64,000 nt of DNA from Pseudaquabacterium terrae (GTDB lineage Bacteria; Pseudomonadota; Gammaproteobacteria; Burkholderiales; Burkholderiaceae_C), in assembly GCF_013266755.1 (NCBI RefSeq), contig NZ_JABRWJ010000010.1:207397-271396 (forward strand). The letters run 5' to 3'. The notes below the pieces were generated by a model. It searched no databases. It saw only the letters and a program-made list of their open reading frames with translations, and was not told the DNA's origin. Each line of letters begins with the position of its first letter. Position 1 is the first letter of the stretch. Below, piece after piece: positions 26,271 through 34,926 of this stretch. The translations under genes were made by a program, and so were the position numbers.

Positions 26271-26579
26271 GGGCTGGACCGCGCAGTGGCCATTCTCGAC
26301 GCCTGCCGCAAGCGAGCCCGGCCGATCCTCATGACCACGATCGCCATGGGCGCCGGCATGACGCCCGTCGCGCTGGGCTGGTCCGGCGATCCTGCCTTCC
26401 GCGCGCCGATGGCCATCGTCGTGATCGGCGGCCTGGTCACTTCGACGGTGCTGAGCCTGCTGGTCGTTCCGGTGGTGTACAGCTATGTGGACGATGGCGT
26501 TCAGTGGCTCAGACGGCTCGTTGCGCGCCGTCAAACGGCGGCCGGCCAGTCGTCCTCGGGCTTGCCTTGGGAGTACTGA
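26271..26579 (+). pseudogene. RND efflux transporter C-terminal fragment
   Basis: The plus frame reads GLDRAVAILDACRKRARPIL followed by MTTIAMGAGMTPVALGWSGD and STVLSLLVVPVVYSYVDD, ending at a stop at 26579. This is the last membrane block and tail of an AcrB/MdtB-like pump. It abuts inverted fragments of the same family on the left, with the breakpoint near 26268. An internal GTG gives a 97-residue open frame, but the pump cannot work without its first 900 residues. Confidence 0.82.
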
Positions 26580-26683
26580 CATGCCCTGCGTCGCCCTTCC
26601 GCTCTTCCTGCCTCGCGTTCCCAATTGCTGGAGGATGTGCTGTGGCGTCGTGTCGACTCGCGCTGCGTGCAATGCCCGTTAGC

Positions 26684-26860
26684 GACCTTCACTGGCGCAT
26701 CACGGTCCGTATCGGGCCGTGCGACGCACAGGCAGACCACGGCCGTGCCCTTGACGGGGTCGGGAACGCCGATGGTGGCCGCGTCCTCCAGCAGCCCCGT
26801 GCCCATCAGCAGCGCCTCGATTTCGGCGGGCCCGGTGCGCCGAGCTCCACGGCGACGACC
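26684..26860 (-). pseudogene. AMP-dependent acyl-CoA ligase C-terminal fragment
   Basis: The minus frame reads RRTGPAEIEALLMGTGLLED then AATIGVPDPVKGTAVVCLCV. This is the C-terminal flap of acetyl/acyl-CoA synthetases, where GPAEIE and GVPDPVKG are conserved. The rest of the enzyme (about 500 residues upstream) is absent, and the frame runs into unrelated sequence on both sides. The 26580-26924 gap holds nothing else recognisable. Confidence 0.7.
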
Positions 26861-26924
26861 GCGACCTGAACCGCGTGCGCTGCCAGAGGCCATCGTAAGG
26901 CGCGTCGAGCAACTCTTCGAGCCT

Positions 26925-27497
26925 TCAGGCCTTGCGCGGCAGCACGGTCAGCACACGCACGATGAAGGCATGCAGCTCTGTCATGTAGGTCTGCAAGAAT
27001 TTCTTCGTGCCTTCGTCGGTGACCTCGCCGTCGGGGGTGATGAGCTCGGGCTTGAACTGGATGTACGCCTCGACCTGGTTCATCAGCGGTGAATTGCAGA
27101 AGCACAGCACGCCGCGCAGGCTCTGCTGCGCCACGGCGGTGCCGATGGCACCCGGCGAAGTACCGATCACGGCCGAAGGCTTCTGCGCGAAGGAGTTCTT
27201 GCCCCAGGGCCGGCTCGCCCAGTCGATGGCATTCTTCAATCCACCGGGGATCGAGCGGTTGAATTCGGGCGTCACGAAGAGGACCGCGTCGACGTCGGCA
27301 ATGGCCTGCTTGAACGCGCGGGCCACCGGGGGGTAGTCGGAGTCGTAGTCCTGGCTGTACAGCGGCAGGTCCTTGATCGCGATCTCGCTCAAATCCAGTT
27401 CGGGCGGCGCCAGCTTCACGAGCGCCTTGGCAAGCAGACGGTTGATTGACGTCGAGGACAGGCTCCCGACGAAATATCCGACCTTGTAAGTGGCCAT
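26925..27497 (-). CDS. NADPH-dependent FMN reductase family protein
   Basis: A 190-residue flavodoxin-like reductase. Key segments are VGSLSSTSINRLLAKAL for FMN phosphate binding, VLFVTPEFNRSIPGGLKNAIDW and GTSPGAIGTAVAQQSL, as in chromate/quinone/azo reductases of the NADPH_red family. It supplies reduced flavin or protects against quinones, fitting its place just downstream of a catechol operon on the same strand (74 bp gap). AGGAG lies upstream of ATG 27497. Confidence 0.88.
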   Translation of the reverse strand: MATYKVGYFVGSLSSTSINRLLAKALVKLAPPELDLSEIAIKDLPLYSQDYDSDYPPVARAFKQAIADVDAVLFVTPEFNRSIPGGLKNAIDWASRPWGKNSFAQKPSAVIGTSPGAIGTAVAQQSLRGVLCFCNSPLMNQVEAYIQFKPELITPDGEVTDEGTKKFLQTYMTELHAFIVRVLTVLPRKA

Positions 27498-27570
27498 GCG
27501 CGGCTCCTGGGCAGTGTGAAGGGGCACCGGTTGTACGCCCGCGCCGGCCAGTCCACAAGGCTCGCCGCGG

Positions 27571-28284
27571 TCAACGAAGACGATGGATGCGCAGTTGGCT
27601 CGGCTTCGCCGGCCGCTGGACGATCAGGTCCTGGGTGTGCAAGGCCCGGATCGGCAGGCCGACCAGGGCTTCGAGCGCCGCAAGGTCCAGGCCATCGACC
27701 TTGTCGATCAGCTGCAGGCCCTGCGGCGTGCAGGCCAGCGTGGCGAGGTCGGTGTAGATGCGCTTCACGCAGGCAACGCCGGTGAGCGGGTAAGTGCAGG
27801 CCTGCACGATCTTGCTGGCGCCCTGTTTCGTGAGCAGGTCCATCATGACCCACGTCTGCTTGGCGCCGATCGCCAGGTCCATCGCGCCGCCCACGGCCGG
27901 GATGGCGCCGGGCTCGCCGGTGCTCCAGTTGGCCAGGTCGCCGGTGGCCGAGACCTGGAAGGCGCCCAGCACGCAGATGTCGAGGTGCCCGCCGCGCATC
28001 ATCGCGAAGCTGTCGGCATGGTGGAAGTAGGCGCCGCCGGGCAGCAGGGTCACCGGCTGCTTGCCGGCGTTGATGAGGTCGTAGTCCTCGTCGCCATCGG
28101 CCGGCGCCGGCCCCATGCCGAGGATGCCGTTCTCGCTGTGCAGCACGACCTCCATGCCCGCCGGCAGGTGGTTCGCCACGGTGGTGGGCATGCCGATGCC
28201 CAGGTTGACGACTGCGCCGTCGAAGATGTCCTGCGCAACGCGGCGCGCCAGCTCATCCTTGCTGCGACGTTGATAGCTTGTCAT
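27571..28284 (-). CDS. catJ: 3-oxoadipate CoA-transferase, subunit B
   Basis: A 237-residue class I CoA-transferase beta subunit. It has the catalytic Glu in LHSENGILGMGP, GIGMPTTVANHLP near the start and GGAMDLAIGAKQTWVMMDL. Together with the alpha subunit it moves CoA from succinyl-CoA to 3-oxoadipate, near the end of the catechol ortho-cleavage branch. It starts 9 bp after the alpha subunit. The thiolase (catF/pcaF) needed for the last step is not in the window. Confidence 0.92.
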   Translation of the reverse strand: MTSYQRRSKDELARRVAQDIFDGAVVNLGIGMPTTVANHLPAGMEVVLHSENGILGMGPAPADGDEDYDLINAGKQPVTLLPGGAYFHHADSFAMMRGGHLDICVLGAFQVSATGDLANWSTGEPGAIPAVGGAMDLAIGAKQTWVMMDLLTKQGASKIVQACTYPLTGVACVKRIYTDLATLACTPQGLQLIDKVDGLDLAALEALVGLPIRALHTQDLIVQRPAKPSQLRIHRLR

Positions 28285-28293
28285 GGTGTCTCC

Positions 28294-29010
28294 TCAGGCC
28301 GCGTTCTTGAAGCCGCCGGCCGCCGTGGCCACGCGTTCGACCCGCACGATGCGGCTGACGTGGAGGCCCGGCGTGACGATGCTCTCGGGATCGAGCGCAC
28401 CCAGTTCGACGACCTCGTGCACCGTGGCCACGGTGCGCTTCGCGGCGGTGGCCATCACGGGTCCGAAGTTGCGCGCGGCCTTGCGGTAGACCAGGTTGCC
28501 CCAGCGGTCGCCGCGCTCGGCCTTCACCAGCGCGAGGTCGCCGTGGATCGGGTACTCGAGCACGTAGCCTTTGCCGTTGATGACGCGTGTTTCCTTGGCG
28601 CTGCCGTCGGGGTTCTTCGCGAGATCGGTGCCGTAGCCGGTGGGCGTGAAGAAGGCACCGACACCCGCACCGGCCGCACGCAGGCGCTCGGCCAGGTTGC
28701 CTTGCGGCACCAGTTCCAGCTCGATGCGCCCACTGCGGTAGAGCGCATCGAAGACATGCGAGTCGGCCTGGCGCGGAAAGCTGCAGACGATCTTGCGCAC
28801 GCGCCCGGCCTTCAGCAGCGCGGCCAGCCCGCTGTCGCCGTTGCCGGCGTTGTTGTTGACCACCGTGAGCTCGCGCGCGCCCTGTTCGATGAGACCGTCG
28901 ATCAGTTCATTCGGGATGCCGGCGGTGCCGAAGCCGCCGATGAGCACGGTGGCGCCGTCGGGCGTGCCGGCCAGGGCTTCGGCCACCGAGTTTGCGAGCT
29001 TGTTGATCAT
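28294..29010 (-). CDS. catI: 3-oxoadipate CoA-transferase, subunit A
   Basis: A 238-residue class I CoA-transferase alpha subunit. It has the oxyanion-loop motif VLIGGFGTAGIPNELIDGL, VNNNAGNGDSGLAALLKAG and the C-terminal GLHVSRIVRVER. It forms a heteromeric enzyme with the product of the next gene. Its ATG is separated from the catA stop by a single base, so the two are tightly coupled in one operon. Confidence 0.92.
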   Translation of the reverse strand: MINKLANSVAEALAGTPDGATVLIGGFGTAGIPNELIDGLIEQGARELTVVNNNAGNGDSGLAALLKAGRVRKIVCSFPRQADSHVFDALYRSGRIELELVPQGNLAERLRAAGAGVGAFFTPTGYGTDLAKNPDGSAKETRVINGKGYVLEYPIHGDLALVKAERGDRWGNLVYRKAARNFGPVMATAAKRTVATVHEVVELGALDPESIVTPGLHVSRIVRVERVATAAGGFKNAA

Positions 29011-29011
29011 G

Positions 29012-29941
29012 TCAGCCCCGCCCGGCCGTCGCCTGAACCCGAGCCAGGCGCGCGGCAGGCGAAGCCTCGCCGGCGGTCGCCGCAGGCTGCGTCACGAAGT
29101 CGAAGCGCGAACGCACGAAAGGCGCGCTGATGCCCAGCGATTCGTAGCCCGCCGGCGCCACACCGCGCTCCAGTTCGACGATGAGGCCGTCGCGCGTGGC
29201 GAAGGCGAAGTCGTCGTCGATGTAGGTGTCGCCCGGGATGTTCACCTGCGTCGTCAGCGTGCGCTGGCCCGGTGCCGCGACCAGGAAGTGCACGTGCGCC
29301 GGGCGGTGGCCGTGGCGGCCCAGGGCCTCGAACAGCTCGGACGTGGGGCTGTTCGGCGGAATGGAATAGCCCGGCGGCAGCGCGGTGCGGAAGCGGTAGT
29401 GGCCCTTGGCGTCGGTCTCGATGCGGCGGCGCAACTCATAAGGCTTCAGGCCGGGGAAGAAGTGCGAATAGCCGCCCTGCGAATTGGCGTGCCATACGTC
29501 GATCAGCGCGTGCGCCACGGGCTGGCCGGCCAGCGTGCGCACCTGGCCCTCCATCACGAAGACTTCGCCGGCGGAGTTGCCCTCGTCCAACCGGGCTTCC
29601 ACCTTCGACAGCGGCGCACCGGCCACGTACAGCGGCCCCTCGATGGCGCGCGGCGTGCCGCCGCTGCGGCCCGCGCGTTCATCGGCTTCGTCAGCGCGGA
29701 TGTCGAGCAGGCGGTCGAAGCCGAGGCCTGCGGTGATGAGCCCCACCTGGCCGCTCGTGCCCAGGCGCGACAGCCAGTCGGCGGCTTTCCAGAACTCGTC
29801 GGCGCTGACGTCCAGTTCGTCGATGGTCTTGAAGAGGTCGCCGACGACACGTGCCACCAGGGCACGAACACGGGCGTTGCCCGGTGCAACGTTCACGCTC
29901 GTGACGAGCTCGAGCAATTGCTTCTGATTCAGTTCGGACAT
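29012..29941 (-). CDS. catA: Catechol 1,2-dioxygenase
   Basis: A 309-residue intradiol dioxygenase that opens catechol to cis,cis-muconate using non-heme Fe(III). The iron ligands are visible: Tyr in NSQGGYSHFF, Tyr in LPPGYSIPPNSP, and two His in HRPAHVHFLVA. The helical N-terminal dimerisation region (about 1-100) is present and length is normal. ATG 29941 begins the conserved chain; an upstream in-frame start adds 13 unlikely residues. The order catB-catC-binding protein-catA-catI-catJ is unusual in having a transport protein between catC and catA. Confidence 0.95.
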   Translation of the reverse strand: MSELNQKQLLELVTSVNVAPGNARVRALVARVVGDLFKTIDELDVSADEFWKAADWLSRLGTSGQVGLITAGLGFDRLLDIRADEADERAGRSGGTPRAIEGPLYVAGAPLSKVEARLDEGNSAGEVFVMEGQVRTLAGQPVAHALIDVWHANSQGGYSHFFPGLKPYELRRRIETDAKGHYRFRTALPPGYSIPPNSPTSELFEALGRHGHRPAHVHFLVAAPGQRTLTTQVNIPGDTYIDDDFAFATRDGLIVELERGVAPAGYESLGISAPFVRSRFDFVTQPAATAGEASPAARLARVQATAGRG

Positions 29942-29989
29942 GGCAGGGCTCCGGCAAGGGGCAGGGTGGGTTGACGACACGCAGGCAGG

Positions 29990-30979
29990 TCAGTCGAGCT
30001 TGATGTCGCGCGCGGCGATCAGCTGGCTCCAGCGCGTGGTCTCGCTTGCCAGGTGCTGGGCCAGGCCTTGCGGGGTGGAGCCGATGGCTTCCGCACCGAT
30101 CTGCTCGAAGCGCGCCACCACCTCGGGCTGCTTCATCGCCGCCAACAGCGCGGCATTCATCTTCGCGATGACCGCCGGGGGCGTGCCGGTCGGCACGAAC
30201 ACCGCGAACCAGGGCGACACGTCGTAGCCCGCCACGCCGGCCTCGGCGACCGTGGGCACGCCAGGCAGCGTGCTCGAGCGCTTGGGCGTAGTCACCGCGA
30301 TGGCGCGCAGCTTGCCGGAGGCGATGTGCGGTCGTGCCGAGGTGATGCTGTCGAACATGAAGTCCACCTGTCCGCCCAGCAGGTCGGCCACGGCCGGGCC
30401 GCTGCCTTTGTAGGGAACGTGCAGCAGGTCGGTCTTGGTGAGCGCCGTGAACATCTCGCCGGCCAGGTGGATGGAGGTGCCGTTGCCGGCCGAGGCGTAC
30501 GTGTACTTGCCCGGCGACTGGCGCGCCGCGGCCACTATTTCGGCCACTGTCTTTGCCTGTTGGCGACTGGTGTTGACCACCAGCACGTTCGGCACCACGG
30601 CGAGCAGGCTGACAGGGGCGAAGTCCTTGACCGGGTCGTAGCCCAGCTTGCCGTACAGGGCCTTGTTGGTGGCCATGCCGATGGACGTGATCATCATCGT
30701 GTAGCCATCGGCCGGGGCGCGGGCCACCATCTCGGCGCCGATGTTGCCGCCGGCACCGGCCTTGTTCTCGATGACGAAGGTCTGGCCCAGGGCCTTGCCG
30801 GCCTTGTCGCCGAGGATGCGCGCGATGACGTCCATCGCGCCGCCCGGCGGGAAGGGCACGACCCAGCGCACGGGCCTGTTGGGCCAGTCGGTGGCCTGGG
30901 CGTGAGTGGGGAGCGCGCTGCCCATGAGCAGCGCGCCGGTCAGCGCGGCGGCCAGTGTGGCCGATGTGGTGTGCTTCAT
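29990..30979 (-). CDS. Tripartite tricarboxylate transporter-type (Bug/TctC) binding protein
   Basis: A 329-residue periplasmic binding protein with a signal peptide ending THAQA. It has the Bug-family segments PNRPVRWVVPFPPGGAMDVIARI, NKAGAGGNIGAEMVARAPADGYT, and VPYKGSGPAVADLLGGQVDFMFD. These proteins bind small organic or aromatic acids; Burkholderiales encode many orphan copies. Its position inside the cat operon suggests it captures a precursor such as benzoate, or muconate itself, although no TctAB membrane genes are nearby. Ligand is inference. Confidence 0.9.
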   Translation of the reverse strand: MKHTTSATLAAALTGALLMGSALPTHAQATDWPNRPVRWVVPFPPGGAMDVIARILGDKAGKALGQTFVIENKAGAGGNIGAEMVARAPADGYTMMITSIGMATNKALYGKLGYDPVKDFAPVSLLAVVPNVLVVNTSRQQAKTVAEIVAAARQSPGKYTYASAGNGTSIHLAGEMFTALTKTDLLHVPYKGSGPAVADLLGGQVDFMFDSITSARPHIASGKLRAIAVTTPKRSSTLPGVPTVAEAGVAGYDVSPWFAVFVPTGTPPAVIAKMNAALLAAMKQPEVVARFEQIGAEAIGSTPQGLAQHLASETTRWSQLIAARDIKLD

Positions 30980-31002
30980 CGTGTCTTTCGTGATGGTGGG
31001 GG

Positions 31003-31281
31003 TCAGGCGATGGCCGAAGGGTGCTGCGCGAGCGGCGTGACCTGCAGCGTCATGCAGGGGAACAGCGGCAGCTGCGACAGCAACTCGTGCAGTTCGTCAT
31101 TGCCGGCGACATCGAAGACGCTGTAGTTGGCGTACTCGCCCACCACGCGCCACAGGTGACGCCAGCGGCCGTCGTGCTGCAGCGCCTGCGCGTAGGCCTT
31201 CTCGCGCGCCTTGATCTCGGCGGCCCGTTCGGCCGGCATCTCGTGCGGGATGTGGACGTCCATGCGAACTAGGAACAGCAT
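31003..31281 (-). CDS. catC: Muconolactone delta-isomerase
   Basis: A 92-residue protein of standard CatC length: MLFLVRMDVHIPHEMPAERA at the start, YANYSVFDVAGNDELHELL and SQLPLFPCMTLQVTPLAQHP. It converts muconolactone to 3-oxoadipate enol-lactone as a decamer in the cytoplasm. It starts 11 bp after catB ends, with GGAG upstream of the ATG. Family assignment is unambiguous. Confidence 0.95.
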   Translation of the reverse strand: MLFLVRMDVHIPHEMPAERAAEIKAREKAYAQALQHDGRWRHLWRVVGEYANYSVFDVAGNDELHELLSQLPLFPCMTLQVTPLAQHPSAIA

Positions 31282-31292
31282 GTGATGGCTCC

Positions 31293-32477
31293 TCAGGCCA
31301 GGGTGGCGCGCTGGCCGAGATCGACGTGCACGGCCTTCAGGCCGCTGCGCGCACGGTCGAAGCGATTCAGTTGCGCGAGCTCGACGGTGAGGCCGAAGCC
31401 CGGGCCGTCGGGCAATTGCAGTTCGAAGTCGCGGATGGCCATGCGCTCGGTGACCAGGTCGTCCACCAGCAGCTGCGGGCCGAACAGCTCGCAGCCGTGG
31501 TGCAACGGGCCCAGGGTGGAGAACACGTGCGCCGAGGCGGCACTGCCGATCGACGTCTCCAGCATGGTGCCGCCATACCACGCAATGTCAGCGGCCTCGG
31601 CAACGGCTGCCACGTCGCGGGTGCGCAGCAGGCCGCCGTGCTTGGCCACCTTCAGCGAGAAGACCTGCGCAGCCTGGACGCGGGCCAGCGACATGGCGTC
31701 CTGGGGCGTGCAGACGGACTCGTCGGCCATCAGGCTGGCGCGGCCACCCAGCTCGGCGGTCAGCGTCTTCAGGGCCTCGACGTTCCACCTGGCCACCGGT
31801 TGCTCGATCAACGTGACGCCAGCGTCGATCAGCGCGGGCAGGTGCCGGCGTGCAGTGCTGCCGTCCCAGGCCTGGTTGACGTCGACGGTGAGCGTGGCGC
31901 GGCCGGCGAGGCCGCGCGCGATCCGGGCCACGTGGGCCACGTCCTGCTCAGGGGTGCGGGCGCCGATCTTGATCTTGAAGATGCGGTGGCGCTTCTGTTC
32001 CAGGCGCAACTGCGCCTCTTCCAGGTCGCGCGACACGTCGCCGCTGGCCAGGGTCCAGGCCAGGGGCAGGCTCGCGTGGCGCTTGCCGCCCAGCAACTGC
32101 CACGCTGGCAGGTGCAGGCTGCGCGCGACGGCATCGATGACCGCCATCTCGACCGCGCTCTTGGCGAAAGCGTTGCCGCGGCAGGCCAGGTCCATGCGCG
32201 CCAGCGCGGCGCCGAAGTGCGCGCCGTCCTGGCCGAGCAGTGCGGGCGCGAGGTGGGCCGTGATGGCGTGGTGGATGCTCTCGGGCGATTCCTCGTTCCA
32301 GGACGGGCCGCCGATGGTGGCCGCTTCGCCGAACCCGGTGGCGCCGTTGCGCAGCCACAGCTGCACGATCACCGGGCTCTGCCGGCTGATGGCACCGAAG
32401 GCGAGCTTGTGCGGCCGGATCGTCGGGATGTCGAGGATGCGGGCTTCGATGCGTTCGATGAGGAGACGGTCCGTCAT
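31293..32477 (-). CDS. catB: Muconate cycloisomerase
   Basis: A 394-residue enolase-superfamily enzyme. The catalytic lysines are in FKIKIGAR, metal ligands in TVDVNQAWDG, LIEQPV and MADESVCT, and the C-terminal lysine in FSLKVAKHGG. It cyclises cis,cis-muconate to muconolactone. ATG 32477 begins the conserved MTDRLLIERIEARILD; TTG 32498, with GAGGT 6 bp before it, is an alternative start adding seven residues. It is the first gene of the operon and divergent from catR. Confidence 0.94.
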   Translation of the reverse strand: MTDRLLIERIEARILDIPTIRPHKLAFGAISRQSPVIVQLWLRNGATGFGEAATIGGPSWNEESPESIHHAITAHLAPALLGQDGAHFGAALARMDLACRGNAFAKSAVEMAVIDAVARSLHLPAWQLLGGKRHASLPLAWTLASGDVSRDLEEAQLRLEQKRHRIFKIKIGARTPEQDVAHVARIARGLAGRATLTVDVNQAWDGSTARRHLPALIDAGVTLIEQPVARWNVEALKTLTAELGGRASLMADESVCTPQDAMSLARVQAAQVFSLKVAKHGGLLRTRDVAAVAEAADIAWYGGTMLETSIGSAASAHVFSTLGPLHHGCELFGPQLLVDDLVTERMAIRDFELQLPDGPGFGLTVELAQLNRFDRARSGLKAVHVDLGQRATLA

Positions 32478-32533
32478 GGGGGCTGCCGATGGGTACAAGA
32501 TGACCTCAGGTTAAGCCGCACGCTCCCAACAAT

Positions 32534-32573
32534 CCAATGATTTGGATTCCATGGAATGTTCGACATCGTCGAA
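32534..32573. promoter_or_regulatory. CatR-type operator region: three adjacent dyads
   Basis: The catB-catR gap (about 100 bp, more AT-rich than the genes) contains three consecutive dyads. CCAA-TGAT-TTGG lies at 32534-32545, the perfect palindrome ATTCCATGGAAT at 32546-32557, and TTCGAC-ATC-GTCGAA at 32559-32573. The last contains a T-N11-A core, the LysR recognition pattern. LysR-type CatR is known to bind such sites and to activate catBCA in response to muconate; that mechanism is inferred here. Confidence 0.7.
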
Positions 32574-32594
32574 CGATCGACTTAGCATGCAGGC

Positions 32595-33473
32595 ATGGAG
32601 ATCCGGCAGCTTCGCTACTTCCTCGACATCGCCCGCACCGAGCACCTGACGCAATCGGCGCAGAACCTCTTCGTCACGCAAAGCACGCTGTCGCACGGGC
32701 TGCGGCAGCTGGAAGACGATCTCGGCCTGGCGCTCTTCGAGCGCCTCGGCCGCGGGCTCAAGCTGTCGCAGGCGGGTGCGGAGTTCCGCATCTACGCCAC
32801 GCGGGCGCTGAAGGAGATCGAGGCCGGGCGCATGGCGCTGGCGGACTTGAGCGGCCTGCAGGCGGGCTCGGTGACGGTGGGCGCGATCCCGACCTTCCTG
32901 AACACGGTGGTGCCGGTCGCGACGGCGGCCTTCAGCCAGGCCCATCCGAAGATCACGGTGGAGGTGCGTGAACTGCGCGCTGCGCCGCTGGAGGATCAGC
33001 TGCTGGGCGGTGAGCTCGACCTGGGCATCGCATTCCATCCCACGGCCCATGCCGAGCTCGAGACCGAGCCGCTGTTCGACGAACGTTTGCTGCTGGTGGT
33101 CGGGCCGGCGCACCCGTGGGCCGCGCGCCGGCAGGTGGCGATGAAGGCCCTGGCCGGGCTGCCGCTGGCGCTGCTGCCGCGCAGCTTCACGACGCGCAAG
33201 CTCATCGAAGAAGGCTTGCGCCTGGCGGGCGTGCAGCCGGCGGTGCGGGTCGAGGTGGCGTCGGTGGAGGCACTGATCGCCGTTTGCCGCCACGGCGACC
33301 TGGCCAGCATCGTGCCGGAGCGCGCAGCGCGGCTGGCACCCGACGTGACGGCGATGACGCTCACCGCGCCCATGATCGTGCGACACGCCGGCCTGCTGTG
33401 GCGGCGCGGCGCGTCGCGCAGCACGGCGGCGCGCGAGTTTGCCGATCGCCTGCGCCGCGCGGCGGGGCGTTGA
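32595..33473 (+). CDS. catR: LysR-family regulator of catechol catabolism (CatR-like)
   Basis: A 292-residue LysR regulator with the N-terminal helix-turn-helix MEIRQLRYFLDIARTEHLTQ, SAQNLFVTQSTLSHGLRQLE, and an effector domain containing VGAIPTFLNTVVPVATAAF and LVVGPAHPWAARRQV. It is divergent from catB across a dyad-rich gap and converges on catD. By context it is the muconate-responsive activator; sequence alone does not separate CatR from CynR/BenM-type relatives. Confidence 0.85.
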   Translation: MEIRQLRYFLDIARTEHLTQSAQNLFVTQSTLSHGLRQLEDDLGLALFERLGRGLKLSQAGAEFRIYATRALKEIEAGRMALADLSGLQAGSVTVGAIPTFLNTVVPVATAAFSQAHPKITVEVRELRAAPLEDQLLGGELDLGIAFHPTAHAELETEPLFDERLLLVVGPAHPWAARRQVAMKALAGLPLALLPRSFTTRKLIEEGLRLAGVQPAVRVEVASVEALIAVCRHGDLASIVPERAARLAPDVTAMTLTAPMIVRHAGLLWRRGASRSTAAREFADRLRRAAGR

Positions 33474-33503
33474 GCAGCGGGTGCCGGCGGCCTGGCCGCC
33501 GCG

Positions 33504-34286
33504 TCAGCGCACGGCGGGCAGGCTGTCCCAGAACCTGCTGAGCAGCTGCGCGAAGGCCTCGGGCTGCTCCACCGCGCTGAGGTGCGCGGCGTCGAGGCTC
33601 TGCAGTCGGGCGCGCGGAATACTGTCGGCGATCGCCCGCGACAGCGCCGGCGGCGTGGCGTCGTCGCGATCGCCCGCGATCACCAGCGTCGGGCAGCCGA
33701 TGGTGGCGTTGCCCGCTTCCAGATCGATGCCGGCCACTGCCGCGCATGCCGCCGCATAAGGCGCCGGGGCCGTGGCCACCAGCACCGCCCGCAATGCCGC
33801 CACGCGTGCCTGTCCGCCCCTGCTGTCGGCGCGGAACTCGGGCGTGAACCAGCGCTGCAGGGCGCCGTCGGCAATGGCTTCCATGCCCTGCGCCTGCACC
33901 GTGGCGATTCGCATCCGCCACAACGCGAGCGCGGCCTCGTCGTAGTGGCTGGCCGAGTTGGCGATGACCAGGCTGCGCACCAGCGCCGGATGGCGAGCGC
34001 CGAGGGCCTGGGCCGTCATGCCGCCCATCGACAGGCCCACGAAGTGCGCCGCCCCGCCGCCGTGCGCGCGGATCAGCTCGGCGGCATCGTCGGCCAGGTC
34101 GGCCACCGTGAACGCGTCTGACCCGGCGGGCGACCGTCCGTGGCCTCGGTGGTCGTAGCGCAGCACCGTGAAGTGCGGCTGCAGCTGCGCGGCCACGCCG
34201 TCCCACATCGTCAGGTCACAGCCCAGCGCATGGCTCAACACCACCAGCGGGCCCTGGCCCTGCGTCACGAAATGCAGTTGCGGCAT
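33504..34286 (-). CDS. catD: 3-oxoadipate enol-lactonase
   Basis: A 260-residue alpha/beta hydrolase. The nucleophile elbow GLSMGGM carries the catalytic serine, the acid is in IAGDRDDATPP and the histidine in LDAAHLSAVEQPEAF; YDHRGHGRSP is the usual oxyanion-region segment. It hydrolyses 3-oxoadipate enol-lactone to 3-oxoadipate, filling the gap between CatC and CatIJ. It is transcribed toward catR and separate from the main cat operon. Confidence 0.9.
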   Translation of the reverse strand: MPQLHFVTQGQGPLVVLSHALGCDLTMWDGVAAQLQPHFTVLRYDHRGHGRSPAGSDAFTVADLADDAAELIRAHGGGAAHFVGLSMGGMTAQALGARHPALVRSLVIANSASHYDEAALALWRMRIATVQAQGMEAIADGALQRWFTPEFRADSRGGQARVAALRAVLVATAPAPYAAACAAVAGIDLEAGNATIGCPTLVIAGDRDDATPPALSRAIADSIPRARLQSLDAAHLSAVEQPEAFAQLLSRFWDSLPAVR

Positions 34287-34358
34287 GGCGGGTCGTCCAG
34301 GTCGAGATGGGGAAGGGGCGGCATTGTGCGCGCCCCGGGGCTGGCGCGGCCCGGAGGT

Positions 34359-34823
34359 TCAACGGGCGCCTGCGCGCGCAGCCAGGGCGGCATCCACCGA
34401 CAGCCGACCCGCACCGCTGATCAGCAGCGACACCGAAGCGGCGAGCAGCGCCAGGCCGAATTCGTAGCCGTTGTTGGCCATGAACAGGCCCTTGTCGATG
34501 TGCACCGAGAAGATCGCCACGAGCATCGCGAAGGCCAGCGCTGCGGCAGCGGGCCGCACCAGCACGCCGAGCAGCAGTGCCAGGCCGCCGAAGAACTCGG
34601 CACTGCCGGCCAGCAAGGCCATCACGTAGCCCGGCGTCAAGCCCAGCGACGCCATGAACTGGCCCGTGCCTTCCAGGCCGTAGCCGCCGAAGGCGCCGAA
34701 GAGCTTCTGCGCACCGTGCGCCACGAAGATGATGCCGATCGGCAGGCGCACGGCCAGCGGGCCCCAGCCGGCGTCACTGGCCAGCAGTCGTTGGAAGGTG
34801 CGGGAAAGGGGGGTGGTGCTCAT
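34359..34823 (-). CDS. DoxX-family membrane protein
   Basis: A 154-residue inner-membrane protein with four predicted spans: LAVRLPIGIIFVAHGAQKLF, VMALLAGSAEFFGGLALLLG, ALAFAMLVAIFSVHI and FGLALLAASVSLLISGAG. The GAQKLFGAFGGYGLEGT motif is typical of DoxX. Members influence redox balance and thiol stress; no specific substrate is known. It is divergent from the LysR gene at 34927, its likely regulator. Confidence 0.88.
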   Translation of the reverse strand: MSTTPLSRTFQRLLASDAGWGPLAVRLPIGIIFVAHGAQKLFGAFGGYGLEGTGQFMASLGLTPGYVMALLAGSAEFFGGLALLLGVLVRPAAAALAFAMLVAIFSVHIDKGLFMANNGYEFGLALLAASVSLLISGAGRLSVDAALAARAGAR

Positions 34824-34926
34824 GGTGTGTTCGTCCAAGGTGGTGAATCGATGCCAGAACTTTAGATGTTGCGGCGATCGAGATAAACATGCTTGAATGA
34901 GATCAACCATCCCGGAATTCAAGACA

